Assembly: GCA_024509875.1 (NCBI GenBank)
Contig: JAMPIV010022921.1
Span: 182,001-246,000 of the forward strand
DNA length: 64,000 nt
Reading direction: 5' to 3'
Origin: Oreohelix idahoensis
Lineage: Eukaryota > Mollusca > Gastropoda > Stylommatophora > Oreohelicidae
Shown: in pieces, positions 22,086 through 32,242 of the stretch
How positions within the stretch are numbered: the stretch's first letter is position 1
Layout of the letters: the number at the start of each line of letters is the position of its first letter
Notes under the pieces: model-generated
Databases searched by the model: none
Told to the model about the DNA's origin: nothing
Seen by the model: the letters and a program-made list of their open reading frames with translations, nothing else
Program-made: the position numbers and the translations under genes

Positions 22086-22204
22086 ACAGGAAAATTGCGA
22101 ACAAATCTTGAATAGACGAACTAGTATCAAAATAAAATCTGTCACTAAGACTATCTGATGTCTTTACATCATTGTATTTTAACCTTTTTTAGAGATACGT
22201 AGAG

Positions 22205-22345
22205 CTAGGAGGTCGGAGTGGTTAAAGAGGAATTACGTCCACCTCGAATTCCAGAGGTACTGGGTTCAATTCCCAGTAAAGGGAATATAGTTTATGGACA
22301 TTTTTTCTCAGAACCAGTGGTCCTAATCATGGCATTTGCAGAAAT
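22205..22345 (+). repeat. SINE family 3 head
   Basis: tRNA-like head: GGTCGGAGTGGTTAAAG (A-box region) and GGGTTCAATTCCC (B-box region) with a long spacer between, as in class II (Leu/Ser) tRNAs. It is interrupted by LINE C at about 22345; the tail resumes at 23187. Confidence 0.8.
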
Positions 22346-23180
22346 AATGTGAGGACAGCAAACCATAAGTCAGAAGAGTTCAGGACCACCACTGGGGTAA
22401 GACAAGGTGATATCCTGTCACCTTATCTCCAATCCAACTTGCAAGTCTGGAAGGAAGAGCTGGAGAAGAGAGGGATGGTCATAAGCAGCTCTAAAACAAA
22501 ATCCATGGTGATATCACGAGAAGAAAGAAGACATCAGATTAAGCTGGGAGAACAGGTCCTGGAGCAGCTCGACCACTTTAAATACCTTGGAGCTATTATA
22601 GACCGAAAGGGAGGCATCAAAGAAGAGTTGGCCACTCGAAAAGCAGCAGTTGGGAGACTTTTTCAGGCCATAAATCAAGGATTCCTCAGCAAGGAGAGGT
22701 TGGTAAGAAAACGAAGATGGCTGTATACTGCTCCACCTATGTCCCAGTCTTGACATATGGATGCGAGTCATGGGCAATGACTACAACCAACAAACACCAG
22801 ATCCAAACCTCAGAAATGAGGTATCTGAGGAAGGTGGTTGAAGTAACAAGAAGAGACATGGTCTGCAACCAGACGATACGTTAAGGCCTAAAATCACACC
22901 CCCTGCAGACCCAAGTAGAACAGTCCCAACTAAGATGGTTTGGTCATGTCTGCAGAATGGGAGAAGATTGGCTACCACGACAAGCATGGGAAACAAAGAG
23001 CCATGGATCCAGACCCCCAGGATGACCCAGAGTCCGCTGGGAGGACAACATTAGACAATCTTTGAAGGACAGAGGACTAGAATGGAACCAGGCCAGGAGG
23101 AAGACAGCCGATAGGATAGTCTGGCGCTCTCTCTCCTAAACCTCTACACCTCACGGTAGAAAGGGAACGACTAGGTAGTA
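22345..23180 (+). repeat. LINE family C, internally deleted reverse transcriptase
   Basis: Encodes FRTTTGVRQGDILSPYL, the conserved motif before the catalytic YxDD, then jumps straight to ELEKRGMVISSSKTKSMV and FKYLGAIIDRKGGIKEE; the YxDD segment is deleted. Later come TYGCESWAMTTTNKHQIQTS, RWFGHVCRMGEDWLPRQAW, RPPGRPRVRWEDNIRQS and a 3' tail CTCTACACCTCACGGTAGAA. Related fragments lie at 42715-43255 and 52500-52745. It cannot encode an active enzyme. Confidence 0.85.
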
Positions 23181-23186
23181 GTAGTG

Positions 23187-23335
23187 ATTCCGGTATACAC
23201 ACATTGAGATTCTTGCCGGTGTTACGGAGTTCGTGCACTGTGCTGAGATCCTCCTTGTGTGATCTAAGGGAGGAGATCGGAGCACTGATGGAGTTTTCCT
23301 TGTGCAATGAAGATAGTCCTTAAAACCAAACCATG
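23187..23335 (+). repeat. SINE family 3 tail
   Basis: TATACACACATTGAGATTCT, GAGTTCGTGCACTGTGCTGA and GTGCAATGAAGATAGTCCTT match the 3' half at 24003-24425. Confidence 0.8.
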
Positions 23336-24000
23336 TAGAGCTATTGCGGTAGTGCTCTCTTTAAAATCTTCATTATTATTATTAAAATTATTATTTTGTT
23401 TGATTTGTTTTGAGTAAATTTGTAAGTTCTTAAAAAACACAGACATTACTTGGGGAAAATACCTCGTACAATTAAAAATATATTAACTTAATAAATAGTT
23501 GCTTGTTCATAGATCTTCATCCTTCTCAAGTAGGCCTACTTTGTCTACAAACATTGGTAGTCAACTCTCTCCACATCTTCAGTCTCTTATGTTGTTGGTT
23601 AATTTGCAGTTTTGTCTGACAACTTTCTGTGGTTCCTCTTGCTTTCTTATGTGGATTTGTGTTCAGTTTACTCTTGTAGCCCTTGCATAAGACGGGTAAT
23701 CAGGGCGGGTTATTTAAGCACAGCACTGAATGATGATGAATATGTATCTTCAGTTATTCATATATTCGTGTACACTTGTAAGTGTCTAACAAATTTTCTC
23801 AATGTACAGAATTCATTCACCTGACTGATTCATTTCTTCTTGCGTTTTTGTTCATTTGCTTACGCAAAAACCCAGCCTGCTTACTTATGTATCTGGCTTA
23901 CTTATCCATGTGTGTCAATTATTTGATTGTATGTCCATTTACGTGATCAGATGTTCAGTTTAATCACACATCTGTTACATTTACTTGCTTATTAATCCTG
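23336..24000. other. No recognised gene
   Basis: AT-rich, with short ORFs lacking any domain (60, 63 and 70 codons). Upstream exons of the MGAT4 homologue could lie here or further left, but none was recognised. Confidence 0.3.
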
Positions 24001-24002
24001 TT

Positions 24003-24425
24003 TAGGGGCCGAAGTGGCTATGAGGTATGGCGTCCAAATTCTAAAGGTACCGGGTCCGATTCCCGGTAGAGGGAATACAATTTATGGATAGTGAGATCGG
24101 ATGCCTAGCGTTCTCAGATAAGGCGAAAAAACAGGAGGTCCCATGGGCAAGTTGCGCCTGTTAAAATCCCACTGCAGTTGGCAATCGTAAAGAGTAGGCC
24201 ATAGGGCCGCTGCCCTGGCAAAATTTAAAAAATTAGAAACCTACCCACCACAAAAATATTTATAGAATGTGTGATTCCTATATACACACATTGGGATTCC
24301 CTCTGGTGCTACAGAGTTCGTGCACTATACTGAGATCCCCCTTGTGTGATCTAAAGGAGATCGGAGCACTGATCAAGTTGTCCATGTGCAATGAAGATGG
24401 TCCTTAGAACCAAAGCAAACCTGTT
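24003..24425 (+). repeat. SINE family 3, near full-length
   Basis: Head GGGGCCGAAGTGGCTATGAG with B-box GGGTCCGATTCCC; middle GTGAGATCGGATGCCTAGCG; tail ending GATGGTCCTTAGAACCAAA. With 53064-53535 it defines an element of about 420-470 bp. Confidence 0.85.
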
Positions 24426-24499
24426 TAATGCTCCTGGCATGTTAGTATTCTTGTCTCAGTTTCTTGTCAGATATTCCATCACTAGTTTTGTGCTGCTTC

Positions 24500-25032
24500 T
24501 TTAACTTTCACCTCCCCAAGGATCTTAGGCCTTCGACAGATGTGTGTCAAGTCCTCCTGTCATGAGCCGTCAGCTCAGGGTCTTTCCATGTCTTCCTCAT
24601 TATTGTTAGATTGTCTCAATAGTTCTCTTCTCCATGTGTTTTATGTTGTTGTTGTTGTTGTTGGTTGACCTCTGCTTCTCTTACCCTGGTGATCCCAGAA
24701 CTACCTTGTAATGCTGTTAACAGGTTTCCTCAATATGTGTCCTATCCATCGCTTAACTCACCTTCACATCTCTTGTTCCAGCACTTCTCTGTTTCTTGTC
24801 ATCAGCTCCACATTGGTGACCTTGTCATACCATGTCAATCCTGTTCTATGCAAGCATCCATTGATGAAAATCTGTAGCTTCTTGATTGTTGTTTTTGTTG
24901 TTCTCCCATGTTTCACAGCCATACAATAGGATTGACCTGACATTTGAGTTGAAGATTTCTGATTTTTGTGTTGGATATGATTTCCTTTGATTTCCATGCT
25001 GTAATGCTGCCGAGACATTTTAATTGATGATT
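24500..25032 (-). repeat. LINE family A 3' end
   Basis: The minus frame at 24764-25045 reads GRTTKTTIKKLQIFINGCL and LTWYDKVTNVELMTRNREV. It lies just upstream of the first MGAT4 exon found. Confidence 0.85.
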
Positions 25033-25313
25033 TTACGTTTATCATATTATTTTAGTTTTCATTATTCATTTATAGATATTCATATGTCTTACAGATCTTC
25101 ATGTCTTCTGTTGATATTTATATTCACATAGCTTATTGCAGCTGCTACTGTTTTGTTTGTAGTGCATGTTTACTATATATATACTTTTAATTCTTAACAT
25201 CTGTAGCTTTTTACTTAAGCATTAAGTTCATTTATTTAATCATGTATACTGTTTATTTATGCTTGTTCATGCATTCTGCTGGTTTATATCTAGTACATTT
25301 TGTACTTATTCAG

Positions 25314-25447
25314 TGAGCATTGTCATTGGTGTTCCAACTATTAAGAGAGAAAGAGCTGCTTACCTGACCCAGACTCTGTCTTCTTTGATTGCTGACCTGC
25401 ATCAGGAGGAAGCTGACGACTGCGTGATTGTTGTTTTTATAGCTGAG
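25314..25447 (+). CDS. MGAT4: MGAT4 exon a (start of catalytic domain)
   Basis: The acceptor is TACTTATTCAG (25303-25313). The exon begins with the last two bases of a codon and then reads [17 protein letters not shown] and [14 protein letters not shown], matching the conserved GnT-IV opening (G-x-P-T-x-K-R-E ... D-C-V-I-V-V-F-I). It ends GCTGAG with donor GTAAGG, phase 0. The last 30 or so bases and the donor have been tandemly copied into the intron (25448-25818). Reading on past the donor reaches a TGA within 15 bases. Confidence 0.93.
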
Positions 25448-25818
25448 GTAAGGCTGAGGTGATGACTGCGTGATTGTTGTTTTTATAGCTGAGGTAAGGC
25501 TGAGCCAATGACTGCATGATTGTTGTTTACATAGCTGAGGTAAGGCTGAGCTGATGACTGTGTGATTGTTGTTTTCATAGCTGAGGTAAGGCTGAGCCAA
25601 TGACTGCATGATTGTTGTTTACATAGCTGAGGTAAGGCTGAGCTGATGACTGTGTGATTGTTGTTTTCATAGCTGAGGTAAGGCTGAGCCAATGACTGCA
25701 TGATTGTTGTTTACATAGCTGAGGTAAGGCTGAGCCAATGACTGCATGATTGTTGTTTACATAGCTGAGGTAAGGCTGAGCTGATGACTGCGTGATTGTT
25801 TTTTTTTTCATAGCTGAG
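25448..25818 (+). repeat. 46-bp minisatellite copying the exon end and splice donor, 8 units
   Basis: Each unit is GTAAGGCTGAGCCAATGACT, GCATGATTGTTGTTTACATA and GCTGAG: 46 bp (one unit is 49). The part GACTGCGTGATTGTTGTTTT-TATAGCTGAG is the exon's own coding end, and each unit ends GAG followed by the next unit's GTAAGG (GTAAAG after the last). The array therefore holds eight extra consensus-like donors directly behind the real one. Each unit also has a T-rich stretch ending in ATAG, like a weak acceptor. Confidence 0.95.
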
Positions 25819-25859
25819 GTAAAGCTGAGGCTGAAAATCGTCATCATCATCATCATAAT

Positions 25860-26050
25860 TATCATCATCTTTATTTTCCTTCTCACTCCTTACGGAGCAT
25901 GCAGCCACTACTGTAGCTGGCGGCCCCTGTAGGAAACTTGCCCCAAACTTTCACATGCTCTTGCAGCAGTGGTTTCTTTAGCAATGTGATTTACATGGTG
26001 AGGTTGTCAGCCTCATATGAGTCGTCTTGTATGACATTCCTGGTTTGGTT
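25860..26050 (-). repeat. Dispersed repeat family 4, minus copy
   Basis: CTCCTTACGGAGCATGCAGC, TGCTCTTGCAGCAGTGGTTT and GGTGAGGTTGTCAGCCTCAT are the inverse of the plus copies. Confidence 0.65.
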
Positions 26051-26245
26051 TTAAAGACCATCTTCATTGCCCACAAACAACTCCATCAGTGTTCCGATTC
26101 CCTCCTTTAGGTCACACAAGGAGGATCTCAGCACAGTGCACAAACTCCATAGCACTGTGAGGATCCCAATGTGTGTATACAGGACTCACACATTCTATAA
26201 TATTTTTGTGGTAGTTAGGTTTCCTAATTTTTAAATTTTGGCAGG
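26040..26245 (-). repeat. SINE family 3 tail, minus copy
   Basis: Begins GGTTTTAAAGACCATCTTCA (inverse of the tail) and contains CCCAATGTGTGTATACAGGA and ATTCTATAATATTTTTGTGG. Confidence 0.75.
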
Positions 26246-27039
26246 GAGCTTGCCTGAGTAGTCAAATTCTTTCTTTGTCTCATCATAGACCCCCGGGAAT
26301 TGCTAATTCTTTACTCACATTTCGAGGCCCCGTATTTGGAGTGAGTACACTTGGTGAAAGATGCCTCAGTTGGCTGTGTGTGATGTTTCCTGAAATGGAG
26401 CCTTCCAGATCTGGGGCAGAGTTGCAACTCGGCTCCAATGATGCTCACTGGTGCAGCCACCTCACTGCACTATTGGATGGGCATGAGGTATAGCATACAT
26501 ATATGCATGAGGTGGCAGGGAAGCAAACCCGTAAAAATTGCTTGCTGAAATTGGATGTGTCGGGCCGAGAAATGGCTTAGAGCGAATGCAAACAAACAAC
26601 ATACACAGTTGGACAGAAAACTGAATGAGGATTAATCAGGTATAAAATTGGGACACAACAAAACAAAAACTTAGTTCACATATGCTGGCCTCGAATACTG
26701 ATCTCTTGTCCTTTAACAGTTAATAGTCTTTCTTTATAACACCGTGATTTAATACACGAAGGCTACGCTGTTATAAAATGATGTGAGTCAAATGAGATTA
26801 AGCAGATGATATTGAGACTAATCAAACCAAGCATGATTAAGATTAACTAGAACTAGTAGAAAATGGGGGGATACATTTCTAGTCGAATGATTAACGTGAT
26901 TAAAATTAGTACAATGTAGTTTGAATTTTAAGTTAAAAGCAGTCATTTATTTAGATTTGAGAATAGTGAACAAGTTCAACATGGCTATGGAAAATTCTGA
27001 ACATTTTTTTTGGCCAAATACCACCACCAACCAAGAAAC
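26246..27039. other. Intronic, no recognised feature
   Basis: A 72-codon ORF at 26275-26493 has no recognisable motif. The rest is AT-rich. Confidence 0.3.
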
Positions 27040-27285
27040 TGCTTATTCAGAGCAATCAAGAATATATGCACACCATCATAGCTGGTAGACACTGGAATGG
27101 AGTTATGTCCTGGTATGAGACCCTGACATCATCACCAGAACTGCTATGCTTTGGACCTCAGAAGATAAGAGAAACACAGGCTGACCAGAAACAGCTTGGT
27201 TGACAACTGTGGAGGCCAAGATGAAAAGCGTGAACCAGAATTGGGAAGTAAGCTACATGAAAGATGGCTACAGACAGAGGAAGGT
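27040..27285 (+). repeat. LINE family B fragment
   Basis: CACCATCATAGCTGGTAGAC, ACTGGAATGG and CTGACATCATCACCAGAACT are the forward-strand equivalents of the minus copies at 16832 and 55590. Confidence 0.65.
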
Positions 27286-28230
27286 GAAGAGGGTTAGTTG
27301 CTTTCATACAAGTATTGTGATCATGAACTGCTTTGTCTCAAGCATCTAAGGATCCAAGCAGAAGAAGTGGGTGTGGGTGTGCATATATGTGTGTGCATGC
27401 ATGCTTGCTAGTTTTTTGTGTGTTTTTTTTTTTGGTTTTGTGATGAGTTTTCTTAAATGTCTCATGTAGTGGGTTTTCTGCATTGTCATAATTAATGGAA
27501 TGGATTGTTTAATTAGAGGAATTAAAAAAATGTAAATCAGTACACAGAGATGCACCTGTGGGTTCCCCTGAGGTGTAATTTAAATATCAACAAATCATGT
27601 CCATACATGCCACACGCTATGGTTTACCCATAATCTGTACGGGGTGTTTGCGTTTTCAGATGTGTACGGGCCGTACATACCGTCTGTACGGGTTTTTTCG
27701 CCTAATTATTAAATATACATATAAATCGACCGTTTTGTGCCACTACACAATTTTCCGTAATTTGCGTCATGAGATTCGGCGAGATTTTAAGCCAAGTGGA
27801 TAAATAAAAAAAATAACCAATGAAAATCAAGCTGCCTATTTTTCAATTGCCGCGGGATGTGCGTGGAGTGTTCATTCACAATTTTTCGCTAAAGCTAGCG
27901 CGAGGTTACTGATTATTTGAACGATTACGCAGCACTGAGTCGAGCCTATTGTTTAGGATTAATTTCCAGTTTAGTATTGGTAAGTAATTCATTTTTAAAA
28001 AAAAGTATTAGGCCTACAATAACATTGTTTAGATGAAGTTAGATTTAACTGTCAGATAACTTAGGCCTAGGCTATGCTTTTTTTCCCGTAAGATTTAGCA
28101 TAGCCTAATTTATTATTTACGGCTGCTTAAAAAAAGGCGAATACCACTTCATATTATTTGATTTCACTAAAACTTGTAGAAAGTGCGTAAGAAATGTAAA
28201 TTTGAATAATAATACAATACAAATAATGGG

Positions 28231-28352
28231 TAATATCGGAATGACGGTCGCCGAACGATCTACATGTATTTTCGTACCATTTAGGCTAGTAACACTAACC
28301 TTAAATCTAAATGGTACGAAAATACATGCGAAGCGTTCGGCGTCCGATATTA
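28231..28352. mobile_element. Fold-back (hairpin) MITE-like element
   Basis: Begins TAATATCGGA and ends TCCGATATTA. Both arms carry CGCCGAACG, ACATGTATTTTCGTACCATT and TTTAG in mirror order around a short loop near 28290. The arms are about 55 bp with few mismatches. The RNA would form a long stem, but the perfect termini suit a fold-back MITE. Confidence 0.75.
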
Positions 28353-28718
28353 CCAAATTATGAAACTGAAGGAAAAAAAAAAACACACACACAAAAGCAA
28401 GGCAAATTTGCATCTTAACCCGATCAGAGAAAAGTTTAGCCTATTTGGAGTTAGGCCTACTTCTCGTCTTAGTTTTAATTTCGTTTCTTTAAAAAACAAT
28501 GCGATTTTGCCTTGGGTGATCATCATTACGGTCAACTAATGATTTAGGCTAGGCCTATATTTATTAAATAATTAATTACTATCAATGTTTGATTGACACT
28601 AAAAGTCGTATGGGTAGGTCTATTTAAAGCTACCAGTTGGGCTATAGGCCTAACGGCTATTCCAATTATTGAAGTTTGAAAGAGATTAGTTGCGCCAGTT
28701 TATATTTTCATTGCTAGC

Positions 28719-28823
<105 letters not shown>

Positions 28824-29050
28824 TTAAGATTAGTAAACCTAACCCAAAATGCTTATTACTGGTCTCTTTAGACCTATACTTTTATTAGGCACTATAGAAC
28901 AGACACCAAACTGTTCTTCATTTCCACCATAAATTGTACTAATTTTTTTTGCAGAAACAGACTAAATGATGATACAGTTACTGCATTTCTACAATGCAAA
29001 ATAAATTCTAACTCCTGTTGTTTAGGTTTTAAAGCAAGTGAAGACATGCT

Positions 29051-30729
29051 TAAGGTAGTAGGCTACCTTGATAGGGTAAAAAACTCAAATTTTCCTTTCA
29101 GAATCAAACAATCTTGGGTATAGTGTTAGTATGGACTTAAAATTTTTGTCCACATAATGACCTCATTAATTATGCAAATTAGCTATCCAATATGGCCGCC
29201 ATAGTGAATAAATTATACACCTTTTTCAAAACATCATAACTATGTTATTTGTACAAGGATCTGACTGAAACTTGGCAAATTGAATTATTATATATAGCGT
29301 GAGGTCATGAACTAAAATGACAGAGATTGACAGAAAGGTTAATTTTTAATGAATTTTCAAAATTTATATTTCTGGAATGTTTGATATTTGTGCCTCATTA
29401 TATATGCATGATGGTCATAAAACTAAAACTTTGAATTCAATTGTATCCATTTTAGGTCAGAATCTGTAAGATTATATGACAACCAACTGTGTTAATTTTC
29501 ATGTCAATTGAATGTATATATTCAGAGATATCTTGTTTCAAAGATCACGAATTATGCTAAAAAGACAATTCCGAGAAAACAAAGAAAAACAGAAAAAGAA
29601 CTCACAAAATGAAGTTTAATGAGCTCCTATTGAATAATGGTCTCCTTTTACTGCAGCAGCAGTGTCTTTGAATCCCCTTTTCAGTGCTCCCAGGGTCTTT
29701 CCATTGCAATGTCCTTACTTGCTGAATAGATTCTGTGCAGCGTTCTCCTGTAAGCTTTCTTTGCCATTGGTTGACTTGTGTTCATGTATATTGAAAAATT
29801 CTGCAATGCACTGTGGCCTTTCCCAATAGAACGCACAAATGCCACCATTCGCACATTTACTTCTTTGTGTTTGTGAGTAGCTGGAGATGAAACATCAGAA
29901 GTATTGAAATTGGCATTCCATTCGACACAGTTTGTGCACTTGATACTGATTTCATGACAAAAGCCATCCCGAGTCTCTTCGACGATCTCACAGGTCAGTG
30001 AGTACTGATAACATTTGTCACATCTAAAGTTAGCGCATAAAAACCCAAACAGCAGTTTTACATCCATAAGGATAAACACATTTCCTCTGTTGTCATTTTT
30101 AGCTTGTCCTTCACTTTCTTGGACCTTTATTTTCTTTGCTGAGGAGCACAGAGGCTTTATAGCGTCACTATCGACAATAGGTGTCTCATTTTCAGGCAAC
30201 GGTTTGTTGGTGTACCTATTTCCAAGGAACTTACTTTGTCTTATTTCCCATTGTGAACAAAAGAAGCTCTGCTAACTACTATTATACAGAATCAGTATAA
30301 AACTAGAAATAAATAGAGTTGATGTGGGTGAAAATGCACAATGCATGTAACAAATGCTGAAATTTACGATCAAAGCTTTCTAGACACACACTTTTGAAAA
30401 ATTCATAAGAAATCATTGAGTGATTCCCCTTGGAAAAGTTATAAATATCTTTTTCCTGTTGCCTCAGTATAATTATAATTTCACAGTTTTACAATTACGC
30501 ACCTTCATGTTGGGTCATTATTCACATGGTAACCAACTATAAACATTGGTTGCTATGCAAATCACTCAAGGGGGTGTGTGTAGAAAAATACTGATTCCTA
30601 TCATACCAGAGTATCTCTAAGCTTCTATGAATTATTTTTAGGACAAGAACATGTTGACGATGATTTAAAGAATGAAAATTGTTGGATTTTTATTTTTTTA
30701 AATCTTTTGTGGGTAGCCTACTACCTTAA
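29051..30729 (-). mobile_element. Kolobok-type DNA transposon relic
   Basis: TTAA lies at both ends (29051-29054, 30726-30729), next to a perfect 14-bp inverted repeat GGTAGTAGGCTACC (29055-29068 and 30712-30725). TTAA duplication and the enclosed transposase fragment agree with the Kolobok superfamily. At 1.68 kb it is shorter than autonomous elements, so it is a deletion derivative. It appears nested in the CTGTAC-ended element. Confidence 0.85.
29681..30199 (-). pseudogene. Kolobok (Mutator-like domain) transposase fragment
   Basis: 172 codons with CANFRCDKCYQYSLTCEI, CHEISIKCTNC (paired cysteines, likely zinc binding) and VRMVAFVRSIGKGHSALQNF, the R-M-V....S-I-G-K-G block of the Mutator-like transposase domain in Kolobok elements. 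The N-terminal DNA-binding domain and the rest of the catalytic domain are missing. Assigned from recalled family motifs. Confidence 0.7.
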
Positions 30730-31139
30730 AAAGGCATAGGGCGCATGTCACTATGATGGTGCAGAACCATCTAATTGAATATATTTTTACATGAATTAAC
30801 TCTTTTGTTACGTTTTTCAGTCTTTGTACAGGTTTTGCGTGTCTTTGTACAGGGTTTTTGGATTTTTTGTACAGGTTTTTCATGTCTGAGGTGTGGCATG
30901 TATGCATGTCATGTAACCTTTCTGTTGCTTTTTTAATGGAACTTTTTCTCTTTGTTTATTAAATACCTTAATAATGTTGTTAATCAGCATTGTTTATTTA
31001 AAATGTATTCTGTTTGAGTTTTAACATCTTAAATGATTTCTTGTTTGTAACATATATCTAATGACGGTTTCTTTTTCCTTTGTTAATTAAAACTTTTCAG
31101 TGTTATATACATTTTCTGCTTTTTATTCAATCAATCAGT

Positions 31140-31292
31140 CTTATTCTTCTTCTTTGTTTCTTAGCCTCCGACTGTCAAAAGCAGTCAGTGGCCATCACGC
31201 CTGGTGGCATCTTGTAGGACAGCAACAAACTGCTTCCACTTTGCTCGGTCGGTGGCCATCCTTTTTGCAGTACCCCAGCTCTGGTTCATTCT
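31140..31292 (-). repeat. LINE family B fragment
   Basis: CAGTCAGTGGCCATCACGCC and TGCTTCCACTTTGCTCGGTC match the copies at 16832 and 55590. It abuts an (AATC)n run that is the tail of the next LINE A copy. Confidence 0.75.
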
Positions 31293-31830
31293 TAATCAAT
31301 CAATCAATCAATACCCATTTAGCTCCCCAAGAAGAATAGGCCTTCTGCTAACACATGCCAAGTCCTCCTGCCACATGCCATCAGCTCAAATTCGTTCCAC
31401 CTCTTCTGTATCATTTTCACTTCTGTCTCCAGTTCTCTTCTCCAAGTGTTTTGTAGTATACCTCTGCTTCTTTCCCTGGGGATTCCAGAACAAGGACTGC
31501 CTTGTGATGCTATCAACAGGTTTTCTCAGTGTCTGTCCTATGCATCGCCAGCATCTTCTTCTCATCTCTTGTTTCACGGGCATTTGTCTGGTTCTTGTCA
31601 CCAGTTCCTCATTGGTGACCTTGTCATACGATTTCAGTCTGTCTGTTCTACGCAAGCACCCACTTATGAATGTATGTAGCTGCTTAGTTGTTGAATTTTT
31701 TGTTCTCCATGTTTCAGAGCCATACAATAGGACTGACTTTACATTTGAGTTGAAGATTCTTTTTTTTTTTTGTGTTGGACTTGATTTCTCTTGATCTCCA
31801 TTTGTTTCCAAGATCAGTGAAAGCTTTTCT
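31293..31830 (-). repeat. LINE family A 3' end with (TTGA)n tail
   Basis: The minus frame at 31386-31811 reads METNGDQEKSSPTQKKK, VKSVLLYGSETWRTKNSTTK and RCWRCIGQTLRKPVDSITRQ, then breaks. The (AATC)n run at 31295-31312 is the inverse of the 3' tail. The longest LINE A piece in the window. Confidence 0.9.
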
Positions 31831-31957
31831 TGCTTTTTGTATTTTTATTTTGATATTATTTTGCTTTTTATTAATAAATATATATAAATGATTTTAACCT
31901 TTTGCATTGTTTAATCCATATATTTTAATATAAAGTTTCCTGCTTATGTTTTCTCAG

Positions 31958-32007
31958 CCCTGGGATTTACAGTATGCTGAGCAAGTGATACAGACTATCA
32001 GAGAGAG
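31958..32007 (+). CDS. MGAT4: MGAT4 exon b
   Basis: Acceptor TTTTCTCAG, donor GTAAGT. It reads PWDLQYAEQVIQTIRE plus two bases of the next codon (phase 2), aligning with the short segment after FIAE in GnT-IV. Only 50 bp; supported by correct phase on both sides. Confidence 0.88.
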
Positions 32008-32242
32008 GTAAGTGAATTTTGTGTGGAGAAAGTTTATTCTGTAAAAATCTTCTGTAATAACTTGCTTGGTATGTCCACAAGTAACGCAATGCTAACTGAG
32101 GAGCATTAATGGTTTAGTTGTTAGAATGTTTGCCTTCCAAGAAAAGGTTTTGTGTTCTATTCTCAGCAGAAGGTTTTAACAAATTTATTTATTTATTTTA
32201 AATCAGTCATCTGTATTCAGTGTATATATACATGCTTATATA

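Noticed and set aside
21556..22158. 200-codon and shorter ORFs
   Set aside because: A 32-bp minisatellite within a LINE fragment.
23499..23824. Upstream MGAT4 exon (SSSFSSRPTLSTNIG...QLSPHLQSL)
   Set aside because: Superficial similarity to the stem region only; no convincing splice sites or phase match with exon a.
27840..28000. Possible promoter and first exon (CCAAT, then GTATTG before GTAAGTA)
   Set aside because: No ORF or transcription evidence, and it lies inside a likely transposon.
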